Shown here: positions 44,127 to 55,179 of the stretch, piece by piece | Layout: each line of letters opens with the position of its first letter | How positions within the stretch are numbered: the stretch's first letter is position 1 | Assembly (NCBI RefSeq): GCF_004337985.1 | Contig: NW_021940921.1 | Span: 947,758-1,011,757, forward strand | DNA from: Pyricularia pennisetigena | Taxonomy: Eukaryota; Ascomycota; Sordariomycetes; Magnaporthales; Pyriculariaceae | Reading direction: 5' to 3' | DNA length: 64,000 nucleotides | The notes under the pieces: model-generated | What the model was told of the DNA's origin: nothing | Databases searched by the model: none | Seen by the model: the letters and a program-made list of their open reading frames with translations, nothing else | Translations under genes and position numbers: made by a program

Positions 44127-45060
44127 CTGCCCGGAAGCAATGTCCACAACCTCGAGACGCTGGGTGCGAAACATGGCTGCGGTCGCGACCGGGATGTAAA
44201 TCATATGTCCTGTGATGCCGTCCACGCAGCGTCCGACCTGGCGGTTGTTCATTCAATTCGGAAGGCTCTCTACAGACTCGGCGTTTGAAGAAGGAAAAAA
44301 AAAAGACCAAGGGCTCTGTCTGCGCACGGCGATTGCGCCTCCCGGCCTCCATATGCGAGTCATCACTAATGACTGCTGTCACGGAATGTTTTGTGCGAAT
44401 ACCACCAATATGCCGAAGCAAAGCCGATCGCGATGTGGCCGCGAAGAAGGGCCTATACGCTGGAGCTCGCGTCCATTTTTGTGTCATCCGCTGTTAGCTT
44501 GTCCTGATCAGCTAAAAGCTAAGTGTCCTTTTACTGTGGATAAGCTTGAGTAAATCCTGTTTTGACGCAGTAGGAAGGGTGGCAATTACAGCGCAAGGCT
44601 TCCGTGGCATATTGTATGAGAACTGGATCCTGAATTCATGCGGATTTGTTCTTGATTTCTTTTTGGCGTATTTCCCCTTGTTAGTCTGTTAGAATACATA
44701 CCCACAATATTGTTCACCATACTTGAAACCTAGTTGGAATTCTGGCACGATACGGATCTAGCAAACATAAGCGGCCTGGGAATGCTCATTGGCGGAGACG
44801 CTGAACCTAGAAGACACTGCCACCAATGCCTCTTTACGCTGGGGGCCATGCAAGAGACACACGCTCGGGACGATTGAATGAATACAGAGCCTTGAAAACC
44901 ACTGCCTCCATCAGTGATCAATTTGATGTGGAACAATAGCTGGTCAAGACTCATGAGGCGAGAACGTGAAGGAAAAAGATATAATTCGCAGTACGACCAC
45001 CGAGGAAAAAGGGATACGAGGCTTTGAACAACCAGGCTAGATCCAGTCAGCGGCGAAGAC

Positions 45061-47050
45061 ATCTTCAACAAATTACCCAGACGGGTAAATAACTACAATG
45101 GGTGACCCACAAGTGGACATGACCCGGAAGTGGACTCCCTAAGGTTATGGTTAACCTTTTCTAACAATTTAACGAATTATTCAATAAAAGCCAAAATTTC
45201 TAGGTATATAATACCAGAAATTGGCTGTTGAATGGTACAGGGTTTATGATTATCAAGCATTTTTTGAGTAATATGTTGAGCTTTTATATAAATGCTTTTT
45301 TAACAATTAAAATCCAAATAAAAGTGCTTTAAGTTATAATGGATTGTATATTATACAGCGATTAAAAATAAATAAACCAATTTTCTTTATTTTATTGCCG
45401 GTCAATTTTAACAATATATGGACTTTTAAAAAAAACAAAAAAACTGAGAAGACATACTAATTATTGATAAATAAAATACTTAAATATGAAATTGCAATTA
45501 GTCTCTTTTTTATATAAAGAGATAAATAAAATAAAACAAATTGAATATAGCAACTTACCTTGGCTGGTTATTTTACCATCAATTCGTACGCGTGTACCAG
45601 TTTAAAAATATTTTCGCAAAACGCATTTCAACTAGTTTTTTTCCTTCTATATAACCTTAGTTGTATTAATTTCGCACCCAGAATATATTACCAGCGCAGA
45701 ACCATCATATTATCGGACTATTATCCGCACCTTTCTGTTAGTCCCGTACAGGCTTTACTACTGGGTTAATATAGCTGCGCTAAGTACAATTGCGTTGTTA
45801 ATTTGCAAACTGGAAGAAGCTTTGAATGTATACTTGTGCTTTTCTCTACTTTAGCAGTTTATTAATAGATAGACTTTTAAATCTTGAAAGTTGTAACGGG
45901 TTCTTAGGTAAATACAGGGCTTTTGTTCCACGAGTTGACTATTGAAGCTTATAATAGCAGTACTGAATTAGATACTAAATGATATTTAAAGCTGTTATTT
46001 TTTCAACTTCTGAAGACTAAAGCGAGTTTAAACAGACTATTATTATTTGTGAAAATATAGGAATTGAACTTTGCGTATTAGTAGTTTCAATTTTATGGAG
46101 CAACTTCACCAGCAGGGAGCTCAATACTATGATATATAAGAAGTTTTCTTTGTTATATATAATTTACATTGGACGTTTAGAATTAGAAATATATAATTTA
46201 TTAAATAGACTTGGTTTACCTTCTAAATATAAAACCAAAAAAAGCTTTTTTTCTTTTTGGAAAAAGCGGCGAATATCACTCGTATCTTGTTTAATTTGCG
46301 AGGCAATAACAATGTTGTTATTAATGTACGCCAATAAACCCTGTTTAGAAACCTCGCTTATGCGTAGGGACTGGAATTTAAAATAAGCAAGTTGTGCGAA
46401 TTGCTATATTTAATTGGCCTTGTTCTATTTATTTGTTTTAATAAAAGGGAAAAAGGCCACGTGGATTTAAAAATGCTTGCAAAGCTAGGCATTTTAACTG
46501 CACATGCAACCCCTGTATTGCAACTTTATTTATTGCCTAAGTGCGGTAATTTTTGTTCTGGTAACAAACTCAGTTATATGTCTCTCAAATTGCACAGGTA
46601 ATGTAAACTATCTAACACATTACTATTATAGATTTAAGTGCTAATTATTCTAATTTGGTATAATTTAATAATTACGTATAGTGTGTTTTGACGGGTTTAC
46701 CGGGTACCGATAGCCGTTTAAACCCCTAATGGCAACACATTGTCTATGAATATATATAGTGAAAGCGGTTTTAAGTCCCTTTTTTATATTTTCCAACATG
46801 AAAATGGTGGGCTGCACGCTCAAATGTGTTACGCTGCAGCAAATGAATTTCCGAAATTTCTTTTTTATGAATTGCAAAAAAAGCACCAGGTTACAAGTAC
46901 CTAGCGTATTCCCAATTGATCGATGCTTTTGATTTGAAAGGTTTGCGGGTTTATTTCAATGCTGTGACGAGCAAGGGATTTGCAATCGCGATTGAATGAG
47001 ATTAATCTGGAAATAAAAAGCTTCAAAATTTACTTTTACCCCTCTCATCA
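45061..47050. other. AT-rich island, probably mutated repeat DNA
   Basis: About 2 kb of strongly AT-rich sequence with stops in every frame, bounded by ordinary composition on both sides. No transposase or polymerase motif is legible. The composition fits RIP-mutated repeat DNA, but the parent element cannot be named. Confidence 0.55.
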
Positions 47051-47953
47051 AAGCGAACACTTGTGGATATTTTGGTACCTTCAAATGCGAGTGTTTCGGC
47101 CTGATCAAGTCGAATCTCTATTTACATAATGCAAGTAGAAGTGACCAACAGAGTCTGGAGTCCAGATGTGCTTATATTATCCGCCTCTGTGTCCTTGGGA
47201 AATATTCGGTTGGCGTAGGAGACGCTTTACTTACAGCCCTATGCTCCTGTTCTAGTTGCCCAAAATACCTATGCAAAGCACGATTTGAGGCGCAATTGGA
47301 GTAAATATCTGCTTCCGGCCTGGGATACCCTGGATTCGACGTCCTCCTTGACGAGCCATGCTTCGACACGAGGGATCGGCACCCGTCACGCGCCTCATCC
47401 ACCAAATTTTGTTACTATATGAAGAGACTACCCGATTCATGATATGGTTGCCAATTTCAGATTCACAACTACTCAGAAACCAGGTTGACAGATACACCGA
47501 AGGCAATACGATCCCGACGTTAGTTAGTACTGGAAAACGATTCTTTTTCGCGCCTGGCCAAAAATAACATTATCAATGCCGGAAGATTTAGAGTCTAGGG
47601 CCGACGGCTTCCAAAAAGTCCTTTGAGATTTGTATAATAGGCTGTCTCACGCCCCTCCTAGAGTTTTTCTGATTGTTTCCTCTCACCATCCGGTGTGCGA
47701 ATCATCAAGTTTCCTTAATCCTCTTTTTCCTTTTTTTCCCTACTTTTCCCGCCAATTTCCTTTGTCCTTGCCTTTTCGCATTGTCCACATTCCTTTATTC
47801 CAATACGAATTTTCTTTTTTTTCGCATTCACTTTAAAACGAGTCGTCCGTCTCGCTAATCTCCTTTTTTTCCGGCCTTGGATCGTAGCTTGTCTTCGCTT
47901 AACGGCAGGTCAAAAAAAAAAAAAAAAAAAANGCCCAAGGTGCAACCGCGGGC
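47051..47953. other. Intergenic region with pyrimidine-rich promoter-like stretch
   Basis: Pyrimidine-rich sequence at 47690-47870, typical of fungal promoters, precedes the small ORF at 47954. An A20 run followed by N lies at 47912-47932. Confidence 0.45.
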
Positions 47954-48367
47954 ATGGTGCAGCAGCAACAGCAGCCATCGCAGTCAGGCGGCGACTTCAA
48001 GGTCACGAATACCGGTTCCGGGATCGCCAAGCCCGCGGCCAGGACCGGCGTGGTCCCGGCTCTCGAGATCGGCGAGGGCTTGCCGCGGGTACTCAAGTAC
48101 CCCGCAAAGCGGAACCGCGACAGATACTCGCAAAACGGGCGTCAAACCCTCCCGGGAATCAATGAGGATCCCTTTGGCTTAGCTCGCAAAGCCGATCAAA
48201 AAAGGCTACCTCTGGTGTGGAACTATAATAGAAAGTCTGCCCCGCAATACTACGTCCCTCCTGGTCCCTCGGAGGGCTGGCCTAAGAAAGGGGTTGGGAA
48301 GAGTGTTCGCAAGATCCGCGGCGACAGGCGAGCTACTGTCTCTCCTCAGGCTTTGGAAGCATACTGA
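47954..48367 (+). CDS. Hypothetical protein, 137 aa, unrecognised
   Basis: ATG at 47954 opens a 137-residue frame starting MVQQQQQPSQSGGDFKV, with balanced codon use and GC content higher than the flanking DNA. The product is basic and Gly/Pro/Arg-rich (PALEIGEGLPRVLKYPAKRN, KGVGKSVRKIRGDRRATVSP) and has no signal peptide or membrane helix. A pyrimidine-rich promoter-like stretch lies upstream. The N-flanked poly-A run 22 bp before the ATG may hide an intron or a different start. It could be a small nuclear or RNA-binding protein, or a fragment of a larger gene; I cannot tell. Confidence 0.45.
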   Translation: MVQQQQQPSQSGGDFKVTNTGSGIAKPAARTGVVPALEIGEGLPRVLKYPAKRNRDRYSQNGRQTLPGINEDPFGLARKADQKRLPLVWNYNRKSAPQYYVPPGPSEGWPKKGVGKSVRKIRGDRRATVSPQALEAY

Positions 48368-49170
48368 CCTTGCCCAGATTTTTTCTTCCTCGGAGTGGTC
48401 AACACGGGGCTTTTACCGTACTAATTAGGTCGAGGACAGTTGTGGAGGGAACCTGGATCCTTCGTGTCGACTGTTCTTGGATGTAATCACTTGGAAAAAG
48501 CCGTAAAAGCATACGTATAGATTCTGATTTCTTAGTATTTGTTTGTTTGGTTGTGTTTTTCTTTTGACGGCATGAATTTGGGGGAAACTTTGTGTTTGGA
48601 TCGAGCTGCTTGGTTGGATGCTTTGCTCGTGTTCTTCTTATCTTGTTTGGCTTTGGGTTTGCTGGCTGAGGATTACGATATGGGATTTCAGGATTGGGGA
48701 CTTTCTTCGCTTGATGATATAATTTTACCGGGGTTCGGATCGCAGACGCGCGTTTCTAGTCGCAAAGCCCAAAGTAGCGCTTGTTACTGCGGCTTGAATG
48801 CAACGATTTAATTCATCTTGTCCCTCTTTTCGAGTCTTGAATACACTGATGAAAAATGAAGTGCATGCTGCCACGGTCCAACAGGTAACGCCAAAAGTCG
48901 GTGCTCTCCCGCAGGGCCGGTCCTCTAGTCTGCCCTGCCCTGTAGAATCTGAAATGACAAATTTTCCTACAGCATGTTTTCGAGCGACGCCTTGGTCACT
49001 GTACCACCTGGATGTCATTCGCCACGAAGTATACGGGTGCTGCGCGATCCAGACAATCAACGAATTATTTGTATCATAAGGGAACGCCATAATCCTATTT
49101 CGATGGGTTCCAATGGATGAGGAGGCGAAGAATTGTTATTATTATTATTAATTTTTTTTTTTTTTTAAAG

Positions 49171-49209
<39 letters not shown>

Positions 49210-50181
49210 AAAAAAACAAGGGATCGGCACTACAAGCCTGTAATCGTAAGAATAGCCTGGGGTTCATGGTCGGCAATGCCGAAGGCTTAAACCATTTATG
49301 GTACTCACCCAGGAACGCCTTAGTCAGTCCAGCCCCCCAGGGTTTAGTGTTGTAAGTGGGGATACCCCTGTGCAGCTAGCCTAGGCATCCGGAGCAGGGA
49401 AATGCGATTTGATGATAAACCAGGACTGGGGTTCGACTCGTCGGAAATGATGGAAATACCAGATAAAAGTTGCCAGACTCGATGCGGTACAAGGCTACAA
49501 AAATATAAATGAAATAGACACTTGCCCGAGCTGCAAAGCTTTGTCTGCTGTCCTGTGTTTTATTATTTGCTTTCACCTTGCGGGGACTCTGTTTTTCATT
49601 GAGATTTTGGCCGTCAAAACGGCTTCCCTAATCGGTGTTGTTGCTACAATGTACATTTCCAATAATTATTAGGTCCGGGCCTGTATCCCACTTGATCTGT
49701 TCGTTCTTTTTGTCTCCACGTCAAGATTGATTCATTTTTAATATATAATTTTTGATCTTGCAAAGGCTGTACGCTTTTCTTTCATTCATTATTCTTTCCG
49801 GGATGCACGCTTCTCATATTGTTTAAATACTAAACTTGTCGGCCTTGGATGGCTCTGCCCTACCCAGTCCAACTTCTATCGTAGCGGACCCAGCTTCGCC
49901 GTCTTGAAGACCACTGATACGGACTTATCAGCATCAAAGCCAGTCCGTAAGCCGCCACCAAGAGCATGCTTGGCTTGTTGAATTTCTTCAGAGATGACGG
50001 GAGCGTTTCTACCAGTCACAGCATCGAGTTTGGCATTTTTATACAAGAGTTATGGTGTTTCATTGAACCAATATATACTAGCCTATCCGACCTTTCTTTC
50101 GAAAATCCAATCCATTATAGCTACATACAAAACCGATACACCTTTTTTTCTTTTTTTTTTTTCGTTTTTTTTTTTTTTCAC
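48368..50181. other. Intergenic region, 1.8 kb
   Basis: No gene recognised. It contains the T16/A36 homopolymer pair at 49152-49207 and T-rich sequence at 50145-50178 just past the aspartic peptidase stop. Confidence 0.5.
49152..49207. repeat. T16-AAAG-A36 inverted homopolymer pair
   Basis: A T run directly followed by a long A run, able to fold into an A:T hairpin of about 16 bp. A short TTA/ATT array precedes it. Confidence 0.85.
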
Positions 50182-51525
50182 TTAGAGCTTGAGATCCTTG
50201 GGAGCCCAGCCAATCCTCGGCTCTGCGGCCGGGCGATTGTCCTCAAAGATCACATAGGCCGACTTCATGGCCACGGCACCAAACAGAGAAAGCTTGCCTC
50301 CTTGGTAGTCAAAGGCCTCCTGCAGACCACCGAAGCACTCCTTCTTGGCGTCGTCGTTGGGCGCCCAGTTGAGGTACTTGCCCGGCACGGTGATGACGGC
50401 GACGTTGCCGGCGTCCCCGACGCCAAAGGAGAAGTCGGGCAGCGGCTTGGCCTGCTCGCAGGGGAAGACCCAGCCGGACGAGTCGGCGTCGTAGCGGGCG
50501 CCGGGCACGTGGCCGTAGTAGTCGGCCACGATGGGCTTGTCGAGGTACAGCAGGGTGGTGCCGGTGTCGACGACGCCGGTCATGTAGGCGGGCTTCAGGT
50601 CGGCGGCCGTCACGTTGCCGACGGCGTACCCGGACGCCGTCATGTTCCAGCGCGCAAAGTCGTTGCCGTTGACGAGGTAGCGCAGCACGGGCGCCCAGCC
50701 GACCTGGCCGCGGCAGCGGTCCATGGCCACGGCGCCAAAGTCAAAGTAGCTCTCCTCGTCCTGCTTCAGGTCGACGCCGAAGAGCGGCGCCTGGAGCGTC
50801 GACTTGACCGTCGTGAAGAAGTTGGGCGGGCCCTTGACGTCCGCCGGCAGCGTCGACGTGTAGTTGGAAAGGCTGAGGCCCAGGATGCCGTCGTACGGCG
50901 ACTTGACGAGCGAGTCGGACGCGGCGGTCGCGGGGAGGACGGCCTGCGACTGCGCGACGACGTCCCCGACGCGGACCACGTCGTTGTAGACTGCGCTGCC
51001 GGACGCGCCGTCCCCTCCGGCGTAGCTCTTGTTCCAAGCCATGTCGGGGATGAGCGAGGCGTTGGAGCTGAGCGAGGGACTGTAGACGCTGTGGCCGGCG
51101 GCCTTGGCGGTCGGGTGCGCGTCGGCAAACACCCAGAGCTCGGCCGAGCCCGTGTCGAGCTGGACGGTCAGGACCTGCGGCGGGGTGCCGATCTCGATCT
51201 TGGACACCCATTCCGTGTTGTTCCTGGTGGGGACGGCCGAGACGCGTCCATGTTGGTTCCTCTGCGGTTGTGCTTGTTGTTTCTGATCTTGCTGCTGCAG
51301 CGCCTCTAGCAGTTGCCTCTTGTCTAGCGTCGAGGTCTCGACGCCGGCGCGCTTGACGGTGACGGCCAGCTCGGGCGGGATGGGAAGGCCATACTTGATG
51401 CGGGTGTTGTAGACGGACAGGGGCCCGCTCCCGGTGGGCTGCTCGCGCTTGACAACCGGGCCGCCCGAGACGGCGGCAGCGCCCAGGGTGGTGAGCAGGG
51501 CAAAGGTCTGCGCGAAGTGAGGCAT
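50182..51525 (-). CDS. Secreted aspartic peptidase (family A1, pepsin-like)
   Basis: Single exon, 447 residues from the ATG at 51525; an upstream in-frame ATG at 51567 would spoil the signal peptide MPHFAQTFALLTTLGAAAVS. A propeptide follows and ends at LDKR (residues 67-70), a likely Kex2 site, with a Gln-rich linker after it. The two catalytic aspartates are Asp124 in VQLDTGSAELWVF and Asp320 in GVVDTGTTLLYL. Other pepsin-family marks are KIEIGTPPQ, PYDGILGLSLSNY and the C-terminal FGAVAMKSAYVIFEDN. It should be an extracellular, acid-active endopeptidase similar to penicillopepsin or aspergillopepsin. An AT-rich TATA-like element lies about 145 bp upstream. Confidence 0.95.
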   Translation of the reverse strand: MPHFAQTFALLTTLGAAAVSGGPVVKREQPTGSGPLSVYNTRIKYGLPIPPELAVTVKRAGVETSTLDKRQLLEALQQQDQKQQAQPQRNQHGRVSAVPTRNNTEWVSKIEIGTPPQVLTVQLDTGSAELWVFADAHPTAKAAGHSVYSPSLSSNASLIPDMAWNKSYAGGDGASGSAVYNDVVRVGDVVAQSQAVLPATAASDSLVKSPYDGILGLSLSNYTSTLPADVKGPPNFFTTVKSTLQAPLFGVDLKQDEESYFDFGAVAMDRCRGQVGWAPVLRYLVNGNDFARWNMTASGYAVGNVTAADLKPAYMTGVVDTGTTLLYLDKPIVADYYGHVPGARYDADSSGWVFPCEQAKPLPDFSFGVGDAGNVAVITVPGKYLNWAPNDDAKKECFGGLQEAFDYQGGKLSLFGAVAMKSAYVIFEDNRPAAEPRIGWAPKDLKL

Positions 51526-52343
51526 GGCTATAGATGGAATGGGAGCCCTTGATGTGGTGAGCAACAAAATAGCAACTCTCCCAGGGCAGGGTAGGTGATG
51601 GAAACGAACGACGTGGGTGAGGAGCCCTGAATCAAGAGCAGCAATGCGAGAACGTGATTGCCAAGCCGGGCCTATTTATGTTTCTCTGAATAGTGGATTC
51701 GACTCACGGGAAAACAAAGGCTCGGTCGTCTAATTTGTGAGACGTCAATCGTGTGCAAGCCAAATGATACCGTATCGGATACTCCGGATTGCGATCTTCG
51801 TGCAAAGCGACGGTAAGCGACCGACACAGCAGTTGAATGGAGGGAGAGTACTACCTCGTATTAGGCATAGTCCCTGGAGAGGAACCATGCAAAAAAAAAA
51901 AAAAAAAACCCCTATTGTGGATTTAGAATTATCTAGGGCGTCGGTTCATGCCCACAATGATTGCAATCACACGAGTCGTGACTCGTAATGGCCTCTGGCA
52001 AGTGGCTACTTACCGCTTATCATATGTGCTTAAAAGTACGGATCTGATGTCATTTATAGTTTCATGGTTGAAATAAAGTCCAAGAAAGCCACGGTCATGT
52101 ACATATATATCATCATGCACGAGATGTTGGATGTGATGAAATTCAAAAGTCAACCCCAAGATTTTGTATTTTGTATTCATGCCATATAAAAGTATAGTAC
52201 ACATCCTTTGGCAGCGGTTATGGGCCCCACACTAGATTGATCGCATCCCAGTCCTGCATAACCTTATCCTTGAGGTTGCTTCATTTGCTGTACTCGTTGG
52301 AAGAGACGGAGTATTTCGTCGCGGCTGCTGGTGAGGGCAGAAT
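51526..52343. other. Intergenic region between peptidase and collagen-like gene
   Basis: Holds the peptidase promoter (CATAAATAG on the minus strand near 51670) and an A18 run at 51891-51908. No gene recognised. Confidence 0.5.
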
Positions 52344-53324
52344 TTAGTTGCTGCCAGTGGTATAGTCATCGTCAGTGGTATAGTCACCGTCAGTACTAGC
52401 CGGGACGTTTGCGGAGGCGACCGGGGTCGCGGACTCGGTGTAGGGTGTTTCGGTCGCGGGCGGCGGGTTGCTGTCCGACGGGGTTGGAGGGCTGCTGTTC
52501 GACGGGGTTGGAGGGGCGCTGTTCGACGGGGCCGGAGAGTTGTTGTCGCTCGGGCACGAACCGCCGCAGATGCTGAGGTTGGCAAACTGCGAAAGGTTGC
52601 AGTTGGCCTGCATGCCCGTGTTGCTCTTGCAGGCGAAGTTGCCGGCGTTGCTGGGGTAGTCGCAGTTGACGCACGCAGCGTTGGGGCCGCCCTGGCCGGG
52701 TCCGGAAGCCATGTTGGCGCAAGGGTTGAAGTTACCTGTTTGGACATGTCAAAGTCAGCTAGGTCGATCTTTTGCATTTCCTGCCTTGAATTTCATTTAG
52801 GCTTTCTACAAAAGGTGATGATCGAGTGAATACATACCACAAACTGGGGTGTTGCCGCCAGAGGTGGTGGTGGTGCAGGCAGGGTTGTTGCGGTTCGATG
52901 GGTAGTCGCAGTTGACTGCACCGCCATTGCCAGGGCCGCTAGGGCTACCAGTGGTGGGGGTGGTGGTGGTGGTACAAGCAGGGTTGTTGCGGTTGGATGG
53001 GTAATCACAGTTCACCGCACCGCCATTGCCAGGGCCGCTAGGGCCGCCAGGCCCAGATGGACCTCCAGGACCTCCAGGACCTCCAGGACCCTTGGGGCCG
53101 CCGGGGCCGCCGGGACCGCCAGGACCGCCGGGACCGCTAGGGCCGCCAGGACCACCAGGACCACCAGGACCGCCAGAGCCCTTGGGACCTCCTGGGCTGA
53201 CGGAGCCACCACCTCCGGCACCACCTCCGGCACCACCGTAAGAGCCGTAGTCAGGCACCGGGTTGGCGGCAATGAGAGCCGGGGCAAGGCCGAGGATCAC
53301 GAGGAGGCAGACGTTGCGAAGCAT
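52344..53324 (-). CDS. Secreted collagen-like protein with repeated Cys modules
   Basis: Two minus-strand exons, 53324-52838 and 52735-52344, give 292 residues. A signal peptide ([20 protein letters not shown]) and a Gly-rich stretch lead into about 50 residues of Gly-Gly-Pro type triplets ([17 protein letters not shown]...), a collagen-like Gly-X-Y array. Then come three copies of a Cys module. Two are nearly identical, [19 protein letters not shown], at residues 100-117 and 132-150, separated by Thr runs; a third, diverged copy is [14 protein letters not shown] in exon 2. A further Cys-rich segment ([18 protein letters not shown]) and a Ser/Pro/Thr-rich tail ending DYTTGSN follow. I know no family for this arrangement. 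An extracellular matrix, adhesive or wall-associated role is plausible by analogy with fungal collagen-like adhesins. Confidence 0.8.
52855..53220 (-). repeat. In-gene tandem repeats: two Cys modules and Gly-Gly-Pro triplets
   Basis: The Cys module is duplicated at nucleotide level (the GGGTTGTTGCGGTT core and GCACCGCCATTGCCAGGGCC recur), and 9-bp Gly-Gly-Pro units are repeated at about 53040-53200. Such arrays are prone to unequal exchange. Confidence 0.85.
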
Positions 53325-53518
53325 GATTGCGGTATTTGAATGAATCGAAGTTCGAGGTGGCTTAGAAAAGCGACGGGTTTGAATGTGAAAGAATGTTGTT
53401 GCTGATGAGCGACTGGAGTTGGTCTGTTGTTTTGATGTTTGGTTTGCTAACCTGAGAAAAGAATGGCTGAGGATGGTTATCAAAAATTGGATTGGATGTT
53501 TCGATGGTGGAAATCAGG

Positions 53519-53526
53519 TTTATATA
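53519..53526 (-). promoter_or_regulatory. TATA-like box of the collagen-like gene
   Basis: Reads TATATAAA on the minus strand, about 195 bp upstream of the ATG. Confidence 0.4.
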
Positions 53527-54693
53527 CATGGGAATGTGTAGGGCTCGTCTAGAAGCGTGCTAGAGCAACTCCTGGTTTTGTTCTTTGTTTCTTGGGACTA
53601 TGGTTAGGAGAAACAGAGAAAACAGACCCGGTGCATGAAAACAAAAGTCGGCCGCGAATCCTCATTCCTAGATGATGACAACCGGGCTGTTTCGAACGTA
53701 CGTGAACCAAGGACAGAAACAGGAGCTAAGCTACTCTCCCCGTCAATCTCCCAGGGAGAGATTGGGTGGCAGCTGTCCCCGAACCACAAGCCAGTGGTCT
53801 GTGTCATGACTTCAAGGGACTTGTGGCATTGTCTCGATGTGCTGTTGAACCCGTGTAATGACCGAAAAGTTCTTGCCAGTGGCTAAAGTCGGTAGCACAA
53901 ACATCCCACTGGAAAAAGTGGCTAGTGTATACTCAGCAAACCAACGGTGCGTGGCCCATGCTTCTCCCCGTGGCTAATTCTCATTTCCGCCCCTGGGGTT
54001 AGCAACGCCATGGAATCCCGCCGTTCCCTTGTCTTGTTTCTGTGGATTTGTTTAGCCTCTTGGCCCCTTGGCCCGAGCCTTTTTTTTTTTTTTTTTTTTT
54101 TTTTTGGAGCTTTTGCATCCGTACTAGACGCGCGTAAACGCAGGCTCGACGTCCCGTCGCCTGAAATACATAGCGCTAGGCTGAACTTGGCGTTCGCCAT
54201 CAAGATACGAGCCTAAAAGTGTGTTACGCCTTAGCAAGGTGAGGTTGCGCTTTGACGAAAGAACCCTAAGCCTCAATTGCTCTCACAGGGTAAATAGGTA
54301 TACATTCAGATTAGGGAGCCGCAGGCTGTTACATCTCGACTCTTGGGAGAGGAGCGCTATCAATAGTGGCGATAGACCTAAAACCTTGAAACTTATTTCT
54401 CGTACTGTTACCTATATTCCTCTCATCACAATTCTAGCCAGGCCTTATCCACATCCCGTCAGTAAATCCAAGATCTTGGAAAAGTTTGCCTCTTTTACCT
54501 GACAACAAGAAATTTTGTTTGCCCGTGCAAACCTCCCCGATCACCTCGTTAAGTTTTGTAATGACCTCTGGGACGAACGAATTCGGCTAAACGGCTCAGT
54601 GTCGAAAGGAAGGATGTGATCCTGTGGTCCAAGATCAACCAGACAAGCAAACATGGGGCTGCGTCGCCAAATCGTCAATCCATTGTTTGAACA
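53527..54693. other. Intergenic region with T26 homopolymer
   Basis: No gene recognised; T26 at 54080-54105. Confidence 0.5.
54080..54105. repeat. T26 homopolymer
   Basis: Uninterrupted T run in intergenic DNA. Confidence 0.9.
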
Positions 54694-55179
54694 TCAAATT
54701 AATCCCCTATGATATTGGATGCAAAATCCTCGGTGGCTTGACAGATGTTCATCTTCAGAGCACCCGCAGCTGCCTTGGAAACCAAGCCTCTTGTTGCCCG
54801 CGTCCAGGCAGGCATAACATACGACAATAGATCCTACTCCGAGAGCCCATGGGGTCGCCGACCTGGCAAACTTGCCCAGAACAACACCCACAAATGCCCT
54901 CTGCTTTCTCCTGACCCTCTCGACGTGTTCCTTCCGATCGTTTACCGCGGGAAACGGCACGTCAGAGACTTCGTTGCCGAGGAACTTGCACAGCGGCTCC
55001 CAGCCATCCTTCAGCTCAAATGAGAGCAACCTCTCTGGCGCCACCGCGACTTTCACCTCGGAATTATGCCTCAGATATCTCTCCTTGGCACGTGCCCTCG
55101 ACTCTCTCGGATTGCTCGCCCCAAGAAACCCCCCAACAGCAACTTCCGAATCGTCAAATGACCCCTTCAACCCCATCAT
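54694..55179 (-). pseudogene. C-terminal fragment of a fungal sulfotransferase-like protein
   Basis: A 161-codon open frame in which about residues 30-128 match the C-terminal end of the P-loop sulfotransferase-like family common in fungi: RYLRHNSEVKVAVAPERLLSF, then ELKDGWEPLCKFLGNEVSDV and PFPAVNDRKEH, followed by a hydrophobic helix (ATPWALGVGSIVVCYACLDAG). The N-terminal half, with the P-loop that would bind PAPS, is absent upstream, and the first about 28 residues have no family match. It therefore looks like a gene remnant. An intact gene with very distant exons is not supported by the next 400 bp. Confidence 0.55.

Larger units (their letters stand above)
42216..45060. other. Gene-poor region, 2.8 kb
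   Basis: Contains the catalase promoter, a TTTC microsatellite at about 42674-42697 and a long poly-A run with one N. Frames at 42784-43434 and 43443-43910 do not resemble known proteins. No gene called. Confidence 0.5.

Noticed and set aside
48539..48811. 90-codon hydrophobic frame
   Set aside because: Probably 3' flank of the small ORF before it; no conserved features.
49966..51309. 447-codon plus-strand open frame
   Set aside because: Antisense of the aspartic peptidase, whose minus-strand frame has all catalytic motifs; this one is a GC-driven shadow.
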